This document shows positions 22,861 through 31,374 of a DNA stretch of 43,785 bases, one piece after another. The first letter of the stretch is position 1. Each line of letters starts with the position of its first letter. A program made the translations under genes and the position numbers. The stretch is from Flavobacteriales bacterium (GTDB lineage Bacteria > Bacteroidota > Bacteroidia > Flavobacteriales_G > Salibacteraceae). The stretch is from positions 15,140 to 58,924 of the forward strand of contig JAGQYO010000015.1 in the NCBI GenBank assembly GCA_020435995.1, given 5' to 3'. A model generated the notes under the pieces. It saw only the letters and a program-made list of their open reading frames with translations. It was not told where the DNA came from and searched no databases.

Positions 22861-25356
22861 ATGGATTTAAAGCAAATGAGACCCCATATTATAGCAATAG
22901 TGGCCTTTTTAGCCATTACTTTAGCTTACTTTGCTCCTGTAATTAAAGGAAAGCGATTGGCTCAACATGATGTTGTGCAATCCCACGCGATGGCCAAAGA
23001 AGCCATCGATTACCATGAAAAAACAGGTGACTACGCGCTCTGGACTGGCCGAATGTTCAGCGGAATGCCCGTTATCCAGATTTGGATGGGTACTAAAACC
23101 AATATTTTTCGAGAAACGTGGGTCGTTGTAAGAAGCTTTTTTGTATCCCCCATTGATGTGGTTTTGCTCTACTTGCTGGGATTTTATTTGTTTCTTTCAA
23201 TTCTGGGCTTTTCGCCCGTTTTCGCTGCCTTAGGGTCCATCGGATTTGCGTTCTCGAGCTACAATTTCATCATTATTGAGGCTGGTCATTTGGCCAAAGT
23301 GATGGCCTTGGCCTATGCAGCTCCCATCTTAGGAGGGATCTATCTGATTCTCAAAGAAAAGTACCTCAAAGGACTCGTATTAACCAGTATCGCTGTGGGA
23401 TTGGAAATACACGCAAATCACATTCAGATTACTTATTACTTGTTCTTTGTTATTGTTATTTGGATGTTGTTTGAACTCTACGATGCGTTTAAAAATGGAT
23501 CATTTAACAAGTATCTTAAAGCCGTAGGTGTCATGGCTCTTGGTGCTGTTTTGGGAGTTTTGCCCAATACCACCCCTCTTTTAACAACAAAGGATTATGC
23601 CGAAGAAACCATTCGAGGTGCGCAAGAATTAACTTCTAAAAAAATTGATGGCAATGGTCTGGATAAAGATTATGCCTTGAGTTGGAGTTACGGCAAATTA
23701 GAAACCTTCACGCTTTTCATTCCCAATTTTATGGGTGGTGCCTCAGGTGGCTCTCTAGATACCGATTCCGAATCCTATCAAGAGCTGTTGAGGCAAGGAG
23801 TTCAGAAAAAACAAGCGACTGGATTTCTAACAAGTTTGCCCCTCTACTGGGGATCACAGCCATTTACTAGTGGGCCTGTATATTTTGGTGCCATTATTAT
23901 TTTGTTAGCCTTAATGGGGTTTCTGCTTTCAAACGACCGAAATCGTTGGTGGCTTTTGGCGGCTACTCTGTTTTGCTTGTTTATCTCATGGGGTAAAAAC
24001 ATGGATTGGTTTTACAGCATTTTCTTCGACTACTTCCCGCTATTTAATAAATTCAGATCGCCTTCAATGATGCTGGCTGTAGCCAATGTAACTACTATTT
24101 GGTTAGCTATGATTGGAGTAAAAGCGATAGTTGATACCAAAAAACAGGACATCAAAAAGGTGCTTCAAATTGGAGGTTCGTTTGCGGGTCTTTGTTTAGT
24201 AATGGCATTAATGGGTGGCGCGATTTTCGATTTCACTTCGCAATCCGAAAAAAATGGCCAAACTGGCGATGACCAATTTGAACAACAATTGGTTCAAATG
24301 ACAAAAAACAAAGATTTTGCTAGCGGATTGGTTGCAAGTATCAAAGAAGACCGAGCTACCATGATGAAAAATGATGCGTGGCGAAGTGTCCTCTTTCTTA
24401 TTTTGGCATTGGGACTAATCTACTTTTTTATTAAGGGAAAAATAAAAGAACAATATTTAGGAATTGCACTTGCAGCTCTCGTTTTAATAGACTTATGGGG
24501 AGTGGACAAACGCTACCTCAATGAGGCTGATTTTGTTAAAACCAAGGACGTTGCTAAAAATTTCTCACTATCTCCTGCGGAAACGCAAATGCTCCAGGAT
24601 CCTGACCCACACTATAGGGTACTCAATACAACAGTAAATATCTTTAATGATGCTGGGCCAAGTTATTACTACAAGACAATTGGTGGTTATAACGCTGCAA
24701 AATTAAAGCGCTATCAAGATTTAATTGAGCGTCATATAGGTCCCGAAATCCAGCAATTAAACAATGGATTTGAAGGCGTAAACGTACTCAACATGCTTAA
24801 CATGAAGTATGTCATTTTCGGAACCGAAGCCAATAAAGTTGCCTTAAACGACCAGGCACTTGGCAACGCTTGGTTTGTAAATAGAATAATTGAAGTTGAA
24901 AATGCCGATTCCGAAATTGCAGCTTTAAATGAATTCAACCCAAGGGAAGAAGCAGTAATTGACAGGCGGTTTTCGGATATCTACAAATCTCATGAATTTA
25001 AAAGGGATGCAGCGGCAACTATTGAATTGAAATCTTACGACCCAATGGTTTTAACTTACGATTTTAATTCTAGCCAAGATGAAATGGTCATTTTTTCTGA
25101 GATCTTTTATAAGGGAAACAAAGACTGGGTGTCGTATATTGATGGAGAGGTTGTGCCTCATTTTAGGGCAAATTACGTGCTGCGCGGTATGGTTGTGCCC
25201 AAAGGAAAACACCTCATCGAATTTAAATTCGAACCTAAGATTTATGCCCTAAGTGAAAAGATTTCATTGGCCGGAAGTATCCTAATTGTGTTGTTGGTTA
25301 TAAGCTTCATTGTCATCACTTTCAAAAACAAAAAAGAGGAGGTAATTAAAGAATGA
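22861..25356 (+). CDS. YfhO-like multi-spanning membrane protein
   Basis: An 831-residue polytopic membrane protein of the YfhO type (PF09586), related to GT-C-fold lipid-dependent sugar transferases and common in Bacteroidota. The N-terminal helix IIAIVAFLAITLAYFAPVI is followed by a loop with AQHDVVQSHAMAKEA, whose Asp resembles the first-loop acidic residue of GT-C enzymes, and FSGMPVIQIW. About ten further helices extend to roughly residue 530, then comes a soluble C-terminal domain and a final anchor helix with a basic tail. In Gram-positive YfhO the role is glycosylation of teichoic acid; here a sugar transfer to a lipid or polysaccharide is inferred. It overlaps the FkbM gene by 4 bp (ATGA), so they are coupled. 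Confidence 0.82.
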   Translation: MDLKQMRPHIIAIVAFLAITLAYFAPVIKGKRLAQHDVVQSHAMAKEAIDYHEKTGDYALWTGRMFSGMPVIQIWMGTKTNIFRETWVVVRSFFVSPIDVVLLYLLGFYLFLSILGFSPVFAALGSIGFAFSSYNFIIIEAGHLAKVMALAYAAPILGGIYLILKEKYLKGLVLTSIAVGLEIHANHIQITYYLFFVIVIWMLFELYDAFKNGSFNKYLKAVGVMALGAVLGVLPNTTPLLTTKDYAEETIRGAQELTSKKIDGNGLDKDYALSWSYGKLETFTLFIPNFMGGASGGSLDTDSESYQELLRQGVQKKQATGFLTSLPLYWGSQPFTSGPVYFGAIIILLALMGFLLSNDRNRWWLLAATLFCLFISWGKNMDWFYSIFFDYFPLFNKFRSPSMMLAVANVTTIWLAMIGVKAIVDTKKQDIKKVLQIGGSFAGLCLVMALMGGAIFDFTSQSEKNGQTGDDQFEQQLVQMTKNKDFASGLVASIKEDRATMMKNDAWRSVLFLILALGLIYFFIKGKIKEQYLGIALAALVLIDLWGVDKRYLNEADFVKTKDVAKNFSLSPAETQMLQDPDPHYRVLNTTVNIFNDAGPSYYYKTIGGYNAAKLKRYQDLIERHIGPEIQQLNNGFEGVNVLNMLNMKYVIFGTEANKVALNDQALGNAWFVNRIIEVENADSEIAALNEFNPREEAVIDRRFSDIYKSHEFKRDAAATIELKSYDPMVLTYDFNSSQDEMVIFSEIFYKGNKDWVSYIDGEVVPHFRANYVLRGMVVPKGKHLIEFKFEPKIYALSEKISLAGSILIVLLVISFIVITFKNKKEEVIKE

Positions 25357-26054
25357 GTATTTTAAAACTAAAGGCTATTTCTTCTCGGTATAAAAAAATT
25401 CTCTTTGGTCAAGACGTTTACTTTCCCATTCAGCACCATTGCGAGAAAACCTATTACGGCAACCATACCAATGGTTGGTCCATAAATCCAAGTATCTTGA
25501 ACAAGGAGAGTGTAGTTTACTCACTTGGAATTGGAAATGATATAAAATTTGATTTAGCCCTCATTGAGAAGTACGGGTGTGAGGTTCATGGATTTGATCC
25601 CACTCCCATTACCTTGGAGTGGCTTAAAAAACAAAAAATCCCTTCACAATTCCATATTCATCCTGTTGCTATTAGTGATAAAGATGGCGAAGTTACGTTC
25701 TATCCGCCTGAAGAAAGTTATGGTTGGTCGTCATCTATGGTCCAAAAAGATGGAACTATAGACAAGTCGTATCAAGTACCTGCAAAACGCATTTCAACGC
25801 TCATGAAGGAATTAGGGCACAGCCATATTGATCTTTTAAAAATGGACATTGAAGGAGCAGAATACCCTGTGGTTACTGACTTTTTGAAAGAAGGGATTCG
25901 TCCTACTCAAGTTTTAATTGAAATTCATCATAGGTTTCAACATTTGTCGCTAGACCACACCAAAAACATGGTGAAGGAACTCAATGATGCGGGATACAAA
26001 ATCTTCTCAATTTCACCCTTTGGCCAAGAGTACTCGTTTATTAAAGTAGATTAG
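25353..26054 (+). CDS. FkbM family SAM-dependent methyltransferase
   Basis: A 233-residue methyltransferase of the FkbM family. A SAM-binding first strand VVYSLGIGNDIKFD lies near residue 55, the acidic second strand is CEVHGFDPTP, and the family signature is LLKMDIEGAEYPV near residue 165, followed by VLIEIHHRF. FkbM proteins typically O-methylate sugar hydroxyls in glycans or secondary metabolites, and a glycan target is suggested by the YfhO-like gene overlapping it upstream and the glycosyltransferase gene 18 bp downstream. Start at the ATG at 25353 within the ATGA overlap. No ribosome-binding oddity noted. Confidence 0.88.
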   Translation: MSILKLKAISSRYKKILFGQDVYFPIQHHCEKTYYGNHTNGWSINPSILNKESVVYSLGIGNDIKFDLALIEKYGCEVHGFDPTPITLEWLKKQKIPSQFHIHPVAISDKDGEVTFYPPEESYGWSSSMVQKDGTIDKSYQVPAKRISTLMKELGHSHIDLLKMDIEGAEYPVVTDFLKEGIRPTQVLIEIHHRFQHLSLDHTKNMVKELNDAGYKIFSISPFGQEYSFIKVD

Positions 26055-26072
26055 TCTGTTGCGCGTAGCGAA

Positions 26073-27332
26073 ATGAAGGTTTTACTCTTGAGTACTTATA
26101 TGGGAGGTGGTGCGGCTAACTGTGCTATCCGATTGGGCGAGGCGCTTCAATCCTCATCACTCGGCCTTTCTGTCAAAATGATGGTGAGAAAAGGAACCAA
26201 GAATAACTGGGTATTTCCACTCGAAGGGCTAGACAAACTTAAAGGCGATTTTTCTTTTGTTGCCGAACGGGCTTATTTTCTTCCTTTTGAAAAAAACAAG
26301 AAGATAAGATGGGCCTTTTCACCAAATAACGTTGGAGTAGACATAACACATCACCCGCTTGTAAAAGAAGCAGATGTAATTCATCTGCACTGGGTTAATC
26401 ATGGCTTCATAACCGTAGATACCATTAAAAAATTAGCGGCGCTTGGCAAACCAATTATTTGGTCCATGCACGATATGTGGATATTTACTGGCGGATGTCA
26501 TTACTCTGGTTCGTGCCGAAACTTTGAACAAGCATGTGGCAATTGTCAATTCTTAAAAATTCCATCGGAAAACGATATTACAAAAGGTATATTGGCTGAA
26601 AAACTTTCTAAACTCAAGAATAAAAACATTCGATTTGTTGGATCTAGTAAATGGCTAGCCTCAGAAGCAAGAAAAAGTAAGCTGCTTAAAAACGAACATG
26701 TGACCGATATGGTGACGCCAGTTAATACCAGCTTTTTTCGTCCAATCGAAGGTCCAACACTTCGCAGCGAACTAGGTATTTCAAGTAGTAAAAAAGTTAT
26801 CTTGTTTTTGGCAATGAGTGCTGAAGATGAGAGAAAAGGGTTTCAATACCTGCTTCAAGCACTCATCTTACTAGGGCAGCAAAGCACCAAACCCGATTTT
26901 GAAATAATTATAGTTGGAAAAAGCAATTCGAAGCATTTTACAGAAGTTCCTTTTCCGATTCATTTGCTTGGCCTTGTTTCAGACAAAAGCCGAATAGTTG
27001 AGGCTTATAACGCCGCCAACGTATTTGTTATCCCTTCTTTGGAAGACAATTTGCCCAATACCATAATGGAAAGTTTGGCCTGTGGAACTCCTGTAGTGGG
27101 TTTCAATACGGGAGGAATTCCCGAAATGATTGATCACAAAAAAACAGGGTATGTTGCGGAATTTAAAAATGCTCAAGACCTTGCCCGTGGTATACAATGG
27201 GTACTTGATGAGGAGGGCGTTACAAGTGCTGAACTTAAATCAAACTCTAGGATAAAAGCCGAATCACATTATTCATATCCAGTAGTGGCCAAAAAATACT
27301 TCGACCTATACAACGAGGTCTTAAAAAGCTAG
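26073..27332 (+). CDS. Glycosyltransferase family 4 protein
   Basis: A 419-residue GT-B-fold retaining glycosyltransferase, cytosolic or membrane-associated. The N-terminal domain has the GGGAANCAIRLGEAL loop for acceptor binding and HLHWVNHGF, then a cysteine-bearing segment GGCHYSGSCRNFEQACGNC seen in colanic/amylovoran-type GT4 enzymes. The C-terminal donor domain has KVILFLAMSAEDERKGFQYL, VFVIPSLEDNLPNTIMESLACGTPVVGF, with the E(x7)E motif (the first Glu in SLEDN, the second in IMESLA) that binds the nucleotide sugar. It is third in the YfhO-FkbM-GT4 operon. Its TAG is shared, in the palindrome CTAG, with the stop of the convergent GT2 gene. Confidence 0.9.
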   Translation: MKVLLLSTYMGGGAANCAIRLGEALQSSSLGLSVKMMVRKGTKNNWVFPLEGLDKLKGDFSFVAERAYFLPFEKNKKIRWAFSPNNVGVDITHHPLVKEADVIHLHWVNHGFITVDTIKKLAALGKPIIWSMHDMWIFTGGCHYSGSCRNFEQACGNCQFLKIPSENDITKGILAEKLSKLKNKNIRFVGSSKWLASEARKSKLLKNEHVTDMVTPVNTSFFRPIEGPTLRSELGISSSKKVILFLAMSAEDERKGFQYLLQALILLGQQSTKPDFEIIIVGKSNSKHFTEVPFPIHLLGLVSDKSRIVEAYNAANVFVIPSLEDNLPNTIMESLACGTPVVGFNTGGIPEMIDHKKTGYVAEFKNAQDLARGIQWVLDEEGVTSAELKSNSRIKAESHYSYPVVAKKYFDLYNEVLKS

Positions 27333-28087
27333 TCTAATCTTTTGTTTTTACCAAAGAACATAAGCGCCCTGAGGCCCACCTTTAAATGTATCCATAGCGT
27401 ATCGAACCACCCAAAGTGAAGAACCATAATCTCAAAACGCTCTTTTAATGTCTTTTTTATTTGTTGTTTGGACACTCCACCATGAAGAAATATAGAAATT
27501 GGTTCCACTAAGTTTGTTGACGACTTTGCGTTCTTGATACAATACAACATCCAATTGTAATCAGCGCTTATGCGATATCTTAAATCGAACATTGGCGCAA
27601 TGTCCTTTCTAACAATAAAGGATTGATGAGAAACCCGCTGACCCATTTTATAACTCGACAAAGTGAGCTTTTGTGGCAAACTCCGTGAAGTAAAAGTAGA
27701 GCGCAACCCTAGATCGTTCCTAACCTCATCCACATAAAGCGCATCGCCATATATGATATCTGATGATATCCCTTCTCTAAAAATTCTTTGAATGGGTGGA
27801 GCTAGTATTTCATCCCCTGCATTAATAAAAAGTAAGTACTCACCATGAGCCAACTTGATGGCCTTATTCATAGCATCATAAATTCCCTTATCCGGTTCAG
27901 AAACAAGCTGATCGATGATGTCCTCATGTTTCTTTAGCACCTCAAGGGAGCCATCCTTCGAGTGGCCATCAACCACTATGTATTCAATTTGAGGCGTTTT
28001 TACCGCTCGTATGCTATTCAGTGTAACTTCCAACAAGGGTTCGGCATTGTAAGTAACCGTAATAATTGAAAGCTTGAATGCAGCCAT
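27329..28087 (-). CDS. Glycosyltransferase family 2 protein
   Basis: A 252-residue inverting GT-A glycosyltransferase of the WcaA/colanic type. It opens with KLSIITVTYNAEPLLEVTLNSI, followed by EYIVVDGHSKDGS, EPDKGIYDAMNKAI and the acidic strand LLFINAGDEI, where the usual DxD is NAGDE; this variation is common in this GT2 subgroup. No transmembrane segment is visible. It starts three bases after the stop of the DUF4834 gene, so it is the third gene of a carB-DUF4834-GT2 transcript, an odd link between pyrimidine/arginine metabolism and glycan synthesis. It converges on the GT4 gene with a 4-bp overlap. Confidence 0.9.
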   Translation of the reverse strand: MAAFKLSIITVTYNAEPLLEVTLNSIRAVKTPQIEYIVVDGHSKDGSLEVLKKHEDIIDQLVSEPDKGIYDAMNKAIKLAHGEYLLFINAGDEILAPPIQRIFREGISSDIIYGDALYVDEVRNDLGLRSTFTSRSLPQKLTLSSYKMGQRVSHQSFIVRKDIAPMFDLRYRISADYNWMLYCIKNAKSSTNLVEPISIFLHGGVSKQQIKKTLKERFEIMVLHFGWFDTLWIHLKVGLRALMFFGKNKRLD

Positions 28088-28090
28088 AAG

Positions 28091-28381
28091 CTATTTTTCT
28101 ACTTCTTCGAAGTCTACGTATTCTCCTCCATCCAAATCTTTTGGTGTTTTCGAATCACTTTTAGGTCTTTTTACATAAACATTTCCCGCTTGCTCAAACC
28201 CATCATTGGGTTGGCGGTATTGGTTATTCATTTGATTGTTGATTTTTCGCTCGACTTTCTTTACGAAAAGTTTAAGCAGCCATGGCAATACAACACGTGC
28301 AAAAATCTTAAACCCATAATAAATGAGCAATAGAATTAATACGGTTCTAATCAATCCAACCATCTCGGCGTGTTCAAACAT
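28091..28381 (-). CDS. DUF4834 small membrane protein
   Basis: A 96-residue protein with one N-terminal membrane helix (VGLIRTVLILLLIYYGFKIF), a basic stretch (KLFVKKVERKINNQM) and a charged, probably disordered tail with a GGEYVDFEEVEK ending. This layout matches the DUF4834 family of Bacteroidota, whose function is unknown. Its ATG shares a base with the carB stop codon (TAATG), so its translation is likely coupled to carB. The YVDFEEV end is conserved in family members I remember, suggesting a binding segment. Confidence 0.82.
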   Translation of the reverse strand: MFEHAEMVGLIRTVLILLLIYYGFKIFARVVLPWLLKLFVKKVERKINNQMNNQYRQPNDGFEQAGNVYVKRPKSDSKTPKDLDGGEYVDFEEVEK

Positions 28382-31200
28382 TACTTACTCAAATAAAGAT
28401 TTCTTTCAGAGTAAATCTTTCTAAAATAAGGGTCACGAAGGTCGCTAATAAAGCGAATAGCCTCACCAGTAGACTTCATTTCAGGGCCCAATTCTTTGTT
28501 AACATTTGGAAATTTATCAAAGCTAAAGACCGGAATTTTAATGGCGTATCCTTCTTTTCTAGGTGTAAAATTAAAGTCTTTTACTTTTTTGTCCCCAAGC
28601 ATCACCTTCGTAGCATAATTCACATAGGGTTCATTATAGGCTTTTGCAATAAAAGGAACGGTTCGCGAGGCACGTGGATTTGCTTCAATTACATAAACTA
28701 GGTCATCTTTGATGGCAAACTGAATATTAATTAACCCAACCGTGTTAAGCGCTACGGCCAGTGTTTTTACATGGTCCTCAATCTGTTGAAGCACAAAATC
28801 GCCGAGATTATAAGGCGGAAGCACAGCATAAGAATCACCTGAGTGAATTCCCGCAGGTTCTATGTGCTGCATGATACCAAGAATATAAACATCCTTGCCA
28901 TCGCAAATGGCATCGGCCTCAGCTTCTATGGCACTTTCGAGAAAGTGATCCAACAAAATCAGGTTATCTGGCATATCTCGCAGAATATCTACAACGTGAT
29001 GTTCTAGTTCTTCACGATTGATAACAATTTTCATTTTCTGACCACCTAGCACATAACTGGGTCTTACCAACAATGGAAATCCCAATTCTTCTGAAAGCGT
29101 TAGAGCCTGCTCGGCAGATTCCACCACACCAAATTTCGGAAACGGTATTTTCTTTTCAGAAAGAAGGCGAGAAAAGCGCCCCCTATCCTCGGCCAAATCT
29201 AGAGCCTCGAAGGAAGTTCCCATAATTTTAATCCCATATCGCTCTAATTTTTCTGCCAACTTCAGGGCCGTTTGACCTCCCAACTGCACAATTACACCTT
29301 CGGGTTTTTCATGTCGAATGATGTCATAAATATGTTCCCAAAAAACGGGTTCGAAATACAGCTTATCAGCGGTATCAAAATCCGTTGAAACAGTTTCTGG
29401 GTTGCAATTGATCATAATGGTTTCATATCCAGCCTCTTTAGCAGCAAGCACTCCATGCACGCAACTGTAGTCAAATTCAATACCCTGTCCTATTCGATTT
29501 GGCCCAGATCCGAGCACGACCACTTTCTTTTTTGAAGTAACAATGCTCTCGTTTTCTTCCTCAAAAGTGCTGTAGTAAAAGGGCGTTTTAGCTGGAAACT
29601 CGGCGGCACAAGTATCAACCAATTTATACACCCGCTGTATGCCCATTTCGCTGCGTATGTTGTACACCTCGCTTTCGAGACAGCTAAGCAGGTGAGCTAT
29701 TTGCCTGTCCGCATATCCCATTTGTTTAGCTTGAAACAACAGGTCCTTGGGCAATGTACCAACTTTGTACTTTTCTATTTCTTTTTCAAAAAGCACCAGC
29801 TCTTCAATTTGCTTGAGGAACCAGAAATCAATCTTTGTTCTATTCTGAATGGTTTTGAAAGGGATTCCCAATTTAATGGCATCGTAAATATGAAAGATTC
29901 GATTCCAACTGGGCCTACTCAACGACTCCAAAATTTGGTTTTGATTGGTTAATTCTCGTCCGTCAGCACCGAGGCCGTTTCTTCTTACTTCTAAGGATTG
30001 ACAAGCTTTTTGAAGTGCCTCCTGAAACGAGCGACCTATGCCCATTACCTCTCCTACTGATTTCATTTGAAGGCCCAATTCACGGTCCGCACCTTTAAAT
30101 TTATCAAAGTTCCATCTAGGTATTTTTACAATAACATAATCTAAGGTAGGTTCAAAATAGGCAGAAGTAGACTTGGTAATTTGGTTTTGTAATTCATCGA
30201 GATGATACCCAATGGCCAACTTAGCCGCAATCTTTGCAATAGGGTATCCAGTTGCTTTTGAAGCTAGTGCCGACGACCTAGAAACACGGGGATTAATTTC
30301 AATAGCTATAATATCTTCATTTTCATCGGGGCTCACCGAAAATTGAACATTACATCCCCCGGCAAAGTCGCCTATGGCCCTCATCATTTTGATAGCCATA
30401 TCGCGCATTCTTTGATAGGTTTTGTCCGAGAGCGTCATCGCTGGTGCCACTGTAATCGAGTCTCCAGTATGAATTCCCATTGGATCGAAATTCTCTATGG
30501 AGCAAATGATAATCACATTGTCGTTTTTATCTCGAAGTAATTCAAGCTCAAATTCTTTCCAACCCAAAAGCGCCTTATCTATCATCACCTCGTGAATGGG
30601 AGATTTGTGCAAGCCGGCATCTAAAAGTTTTTCAAAGTGCTCATTGGTCCAAACGAAAGCTGCACCAGACCCGCCTAGAGTAAAGGAAGGGCGAATGCAA
30701 AGCGGAAATCCAAATTCCTGGGCTACTTCTTTTCCTTCTAAGAGCGATTTAGCCGTTTGTTGAGGGGCCATCGGAATTCCTATCTTAACCATCAAGTCAC
30801 GGAATTTCAATCGGTCTTCTGTGATGTTTATAGCTTCTATATCTACCCCAATTATTTTTACTCCGTAATCGGCCCAAATGCCCATTTCATCGCATTCAAT
30901 TGCAAGATTTAGCGCCGTTTGCCCGCCCATAGTTGGCAACACTGCATCAATATCGGGGTGTTGTTTTAGAATAAATTCGATACTCTCAGCATCAAGTGGC
31001 TTCAAATAAACATGGTCAGCCGTTACGGGGTCTGTCATGATAGTCGCTGGATTCGAATTAATCAACGTAACTATGATTCCCTCTTCTCTGAGTGATCTTG
31101 ACGCTTGTGACCCTGCATAATCAAATTCACAGGCTTGACCAATTACGATGGGTCCACTACCAATAATGAGGATGTGCTTAATGCTATTATCTCTGGGCAT
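28381..31200 (-). CDS. carB: Carbamoyl-phosphate synthase large subunit
   Basis: CarB makes carbamoyl phosphate from glutamine-derived ammonia, bicarbonate and two ATP, for pyrimidine and arginine synthesis, with the CarA glutaminase (not in this window). The 939-residue product starts MPRDNSIKHILIIGSGPIV and has two ATP-grasp halves: GQACEFDYAGSQA and RPSFTLGGSGAAF in the first, then GSGPNRIGQGIEFDYSCVH, NCNPETVSTDFD, RPSYVLGGQKM and IEANPRASRTVPF in the second. It ends soon after the second half, at the position where the roughly 130-residue C-terminal MGS-like allosteric domain of the E. coli enzyme (1073 residues) would begin. Shorter CarB proteins of this kind are known from Flavobacteriia. 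No promoter element was identified in the 174 bp upstream. Confidence 0.95.
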   Translation of the reverse strand: MPRDNSIKHILIIGSGPIVIGQACEFDYAGSQASRSLREEGIIVTLINSNPATIMTDPVTADHVYLKPLDAESIEFILKQHPDIDAVLPTMGGQTALNLAIECDEMGIWADYGVKIIGVDIEAINITEDRLKFRDLMVKIGIPMAPQQTAKSLLEGKEVAQEFGFPLCIRPSFTLGGSGAAFVWTNEHFEKLLDAGLHKSPIHEVMIDKALLGWKEFELELLRDKNDNVIIICSIENFDPMGIHTGDSITVAPAMTLSDKTYQRMRDMAIKMMRAIGDFAGGCNVQFSVSPDENEDIIAIEINPRVSRSSALASKATGYPIAKIAAKLAIGYHLDELQNQITKSTSAYFEPTLDYVIVKIPRWNFDKFKGADRELGLQMKSVGEVMGIGRSFQEALQKACQSLEVRRNGLGADGRELTNQNQILESLSRPSWNRIFHIYDAIKLGIPFKTIQNRTKIDFWFLKQIEELVLFEKEIEKYKVGTLPKDLLFQAKQMGYADRQIAHLLSCLESEVYNIRSEMGIQRVYKLVDTCAAEFPAKTPFYYSTFEEENESIVTSKKKVVVLGSGPNRIGQGIEFDYSCVHGVLAAKEAGYETIMINCNPETVSTDFDTADKLYFEPVFWEHIYDIIRHEKPEGVIVQLGGQTALKLAEKLERYGIKIMGTSFEALDLAEDRGRFSRLLSEKKIPFPKFGVVESAEQALTLSEELGFPLLVRPSYVLGGQKMKIVINREELEHHVVDILRDMPDNLILLDHFLESAIEAEADAICDGKDVYILGIMQHIEPAGIHSGDSYAVLPPYNLGDFVLQQIEDHVKTLAVALNTVGLINIQFAIKDDLVYVIEANPRASRTVPFIAKAYNEPYVNYATKVMLGDKKVKDFNFTPRKEGYAIKIPVFSFDKFPNVNKELGPEMKSTGEAIRFISDLRDPYFRKIYSERNLYLSK

Positions 31201-31374
31201 AATAAGAATGTTTTGAAAGATCTTTGTGAAGAAAAACGAAAGCGAAATCCTTTGCCGAAGCGTAGAAATTGTAGAAGGACTTTTGAGAAAGTAAAATCAC
31301 CCTGTTTTAGGCTGCGAATTTAAATGAAAACACGCTGTTAGAAGGAAGATACTTTTCAACGATATGTTAAGAAC

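Noticed and set aside
31135-31323. 62-codon plus-strand frame over the carB start
   Set aside because: Basic, low-complexity product, no upstream signal, and it lies on the opposite strand of carB.
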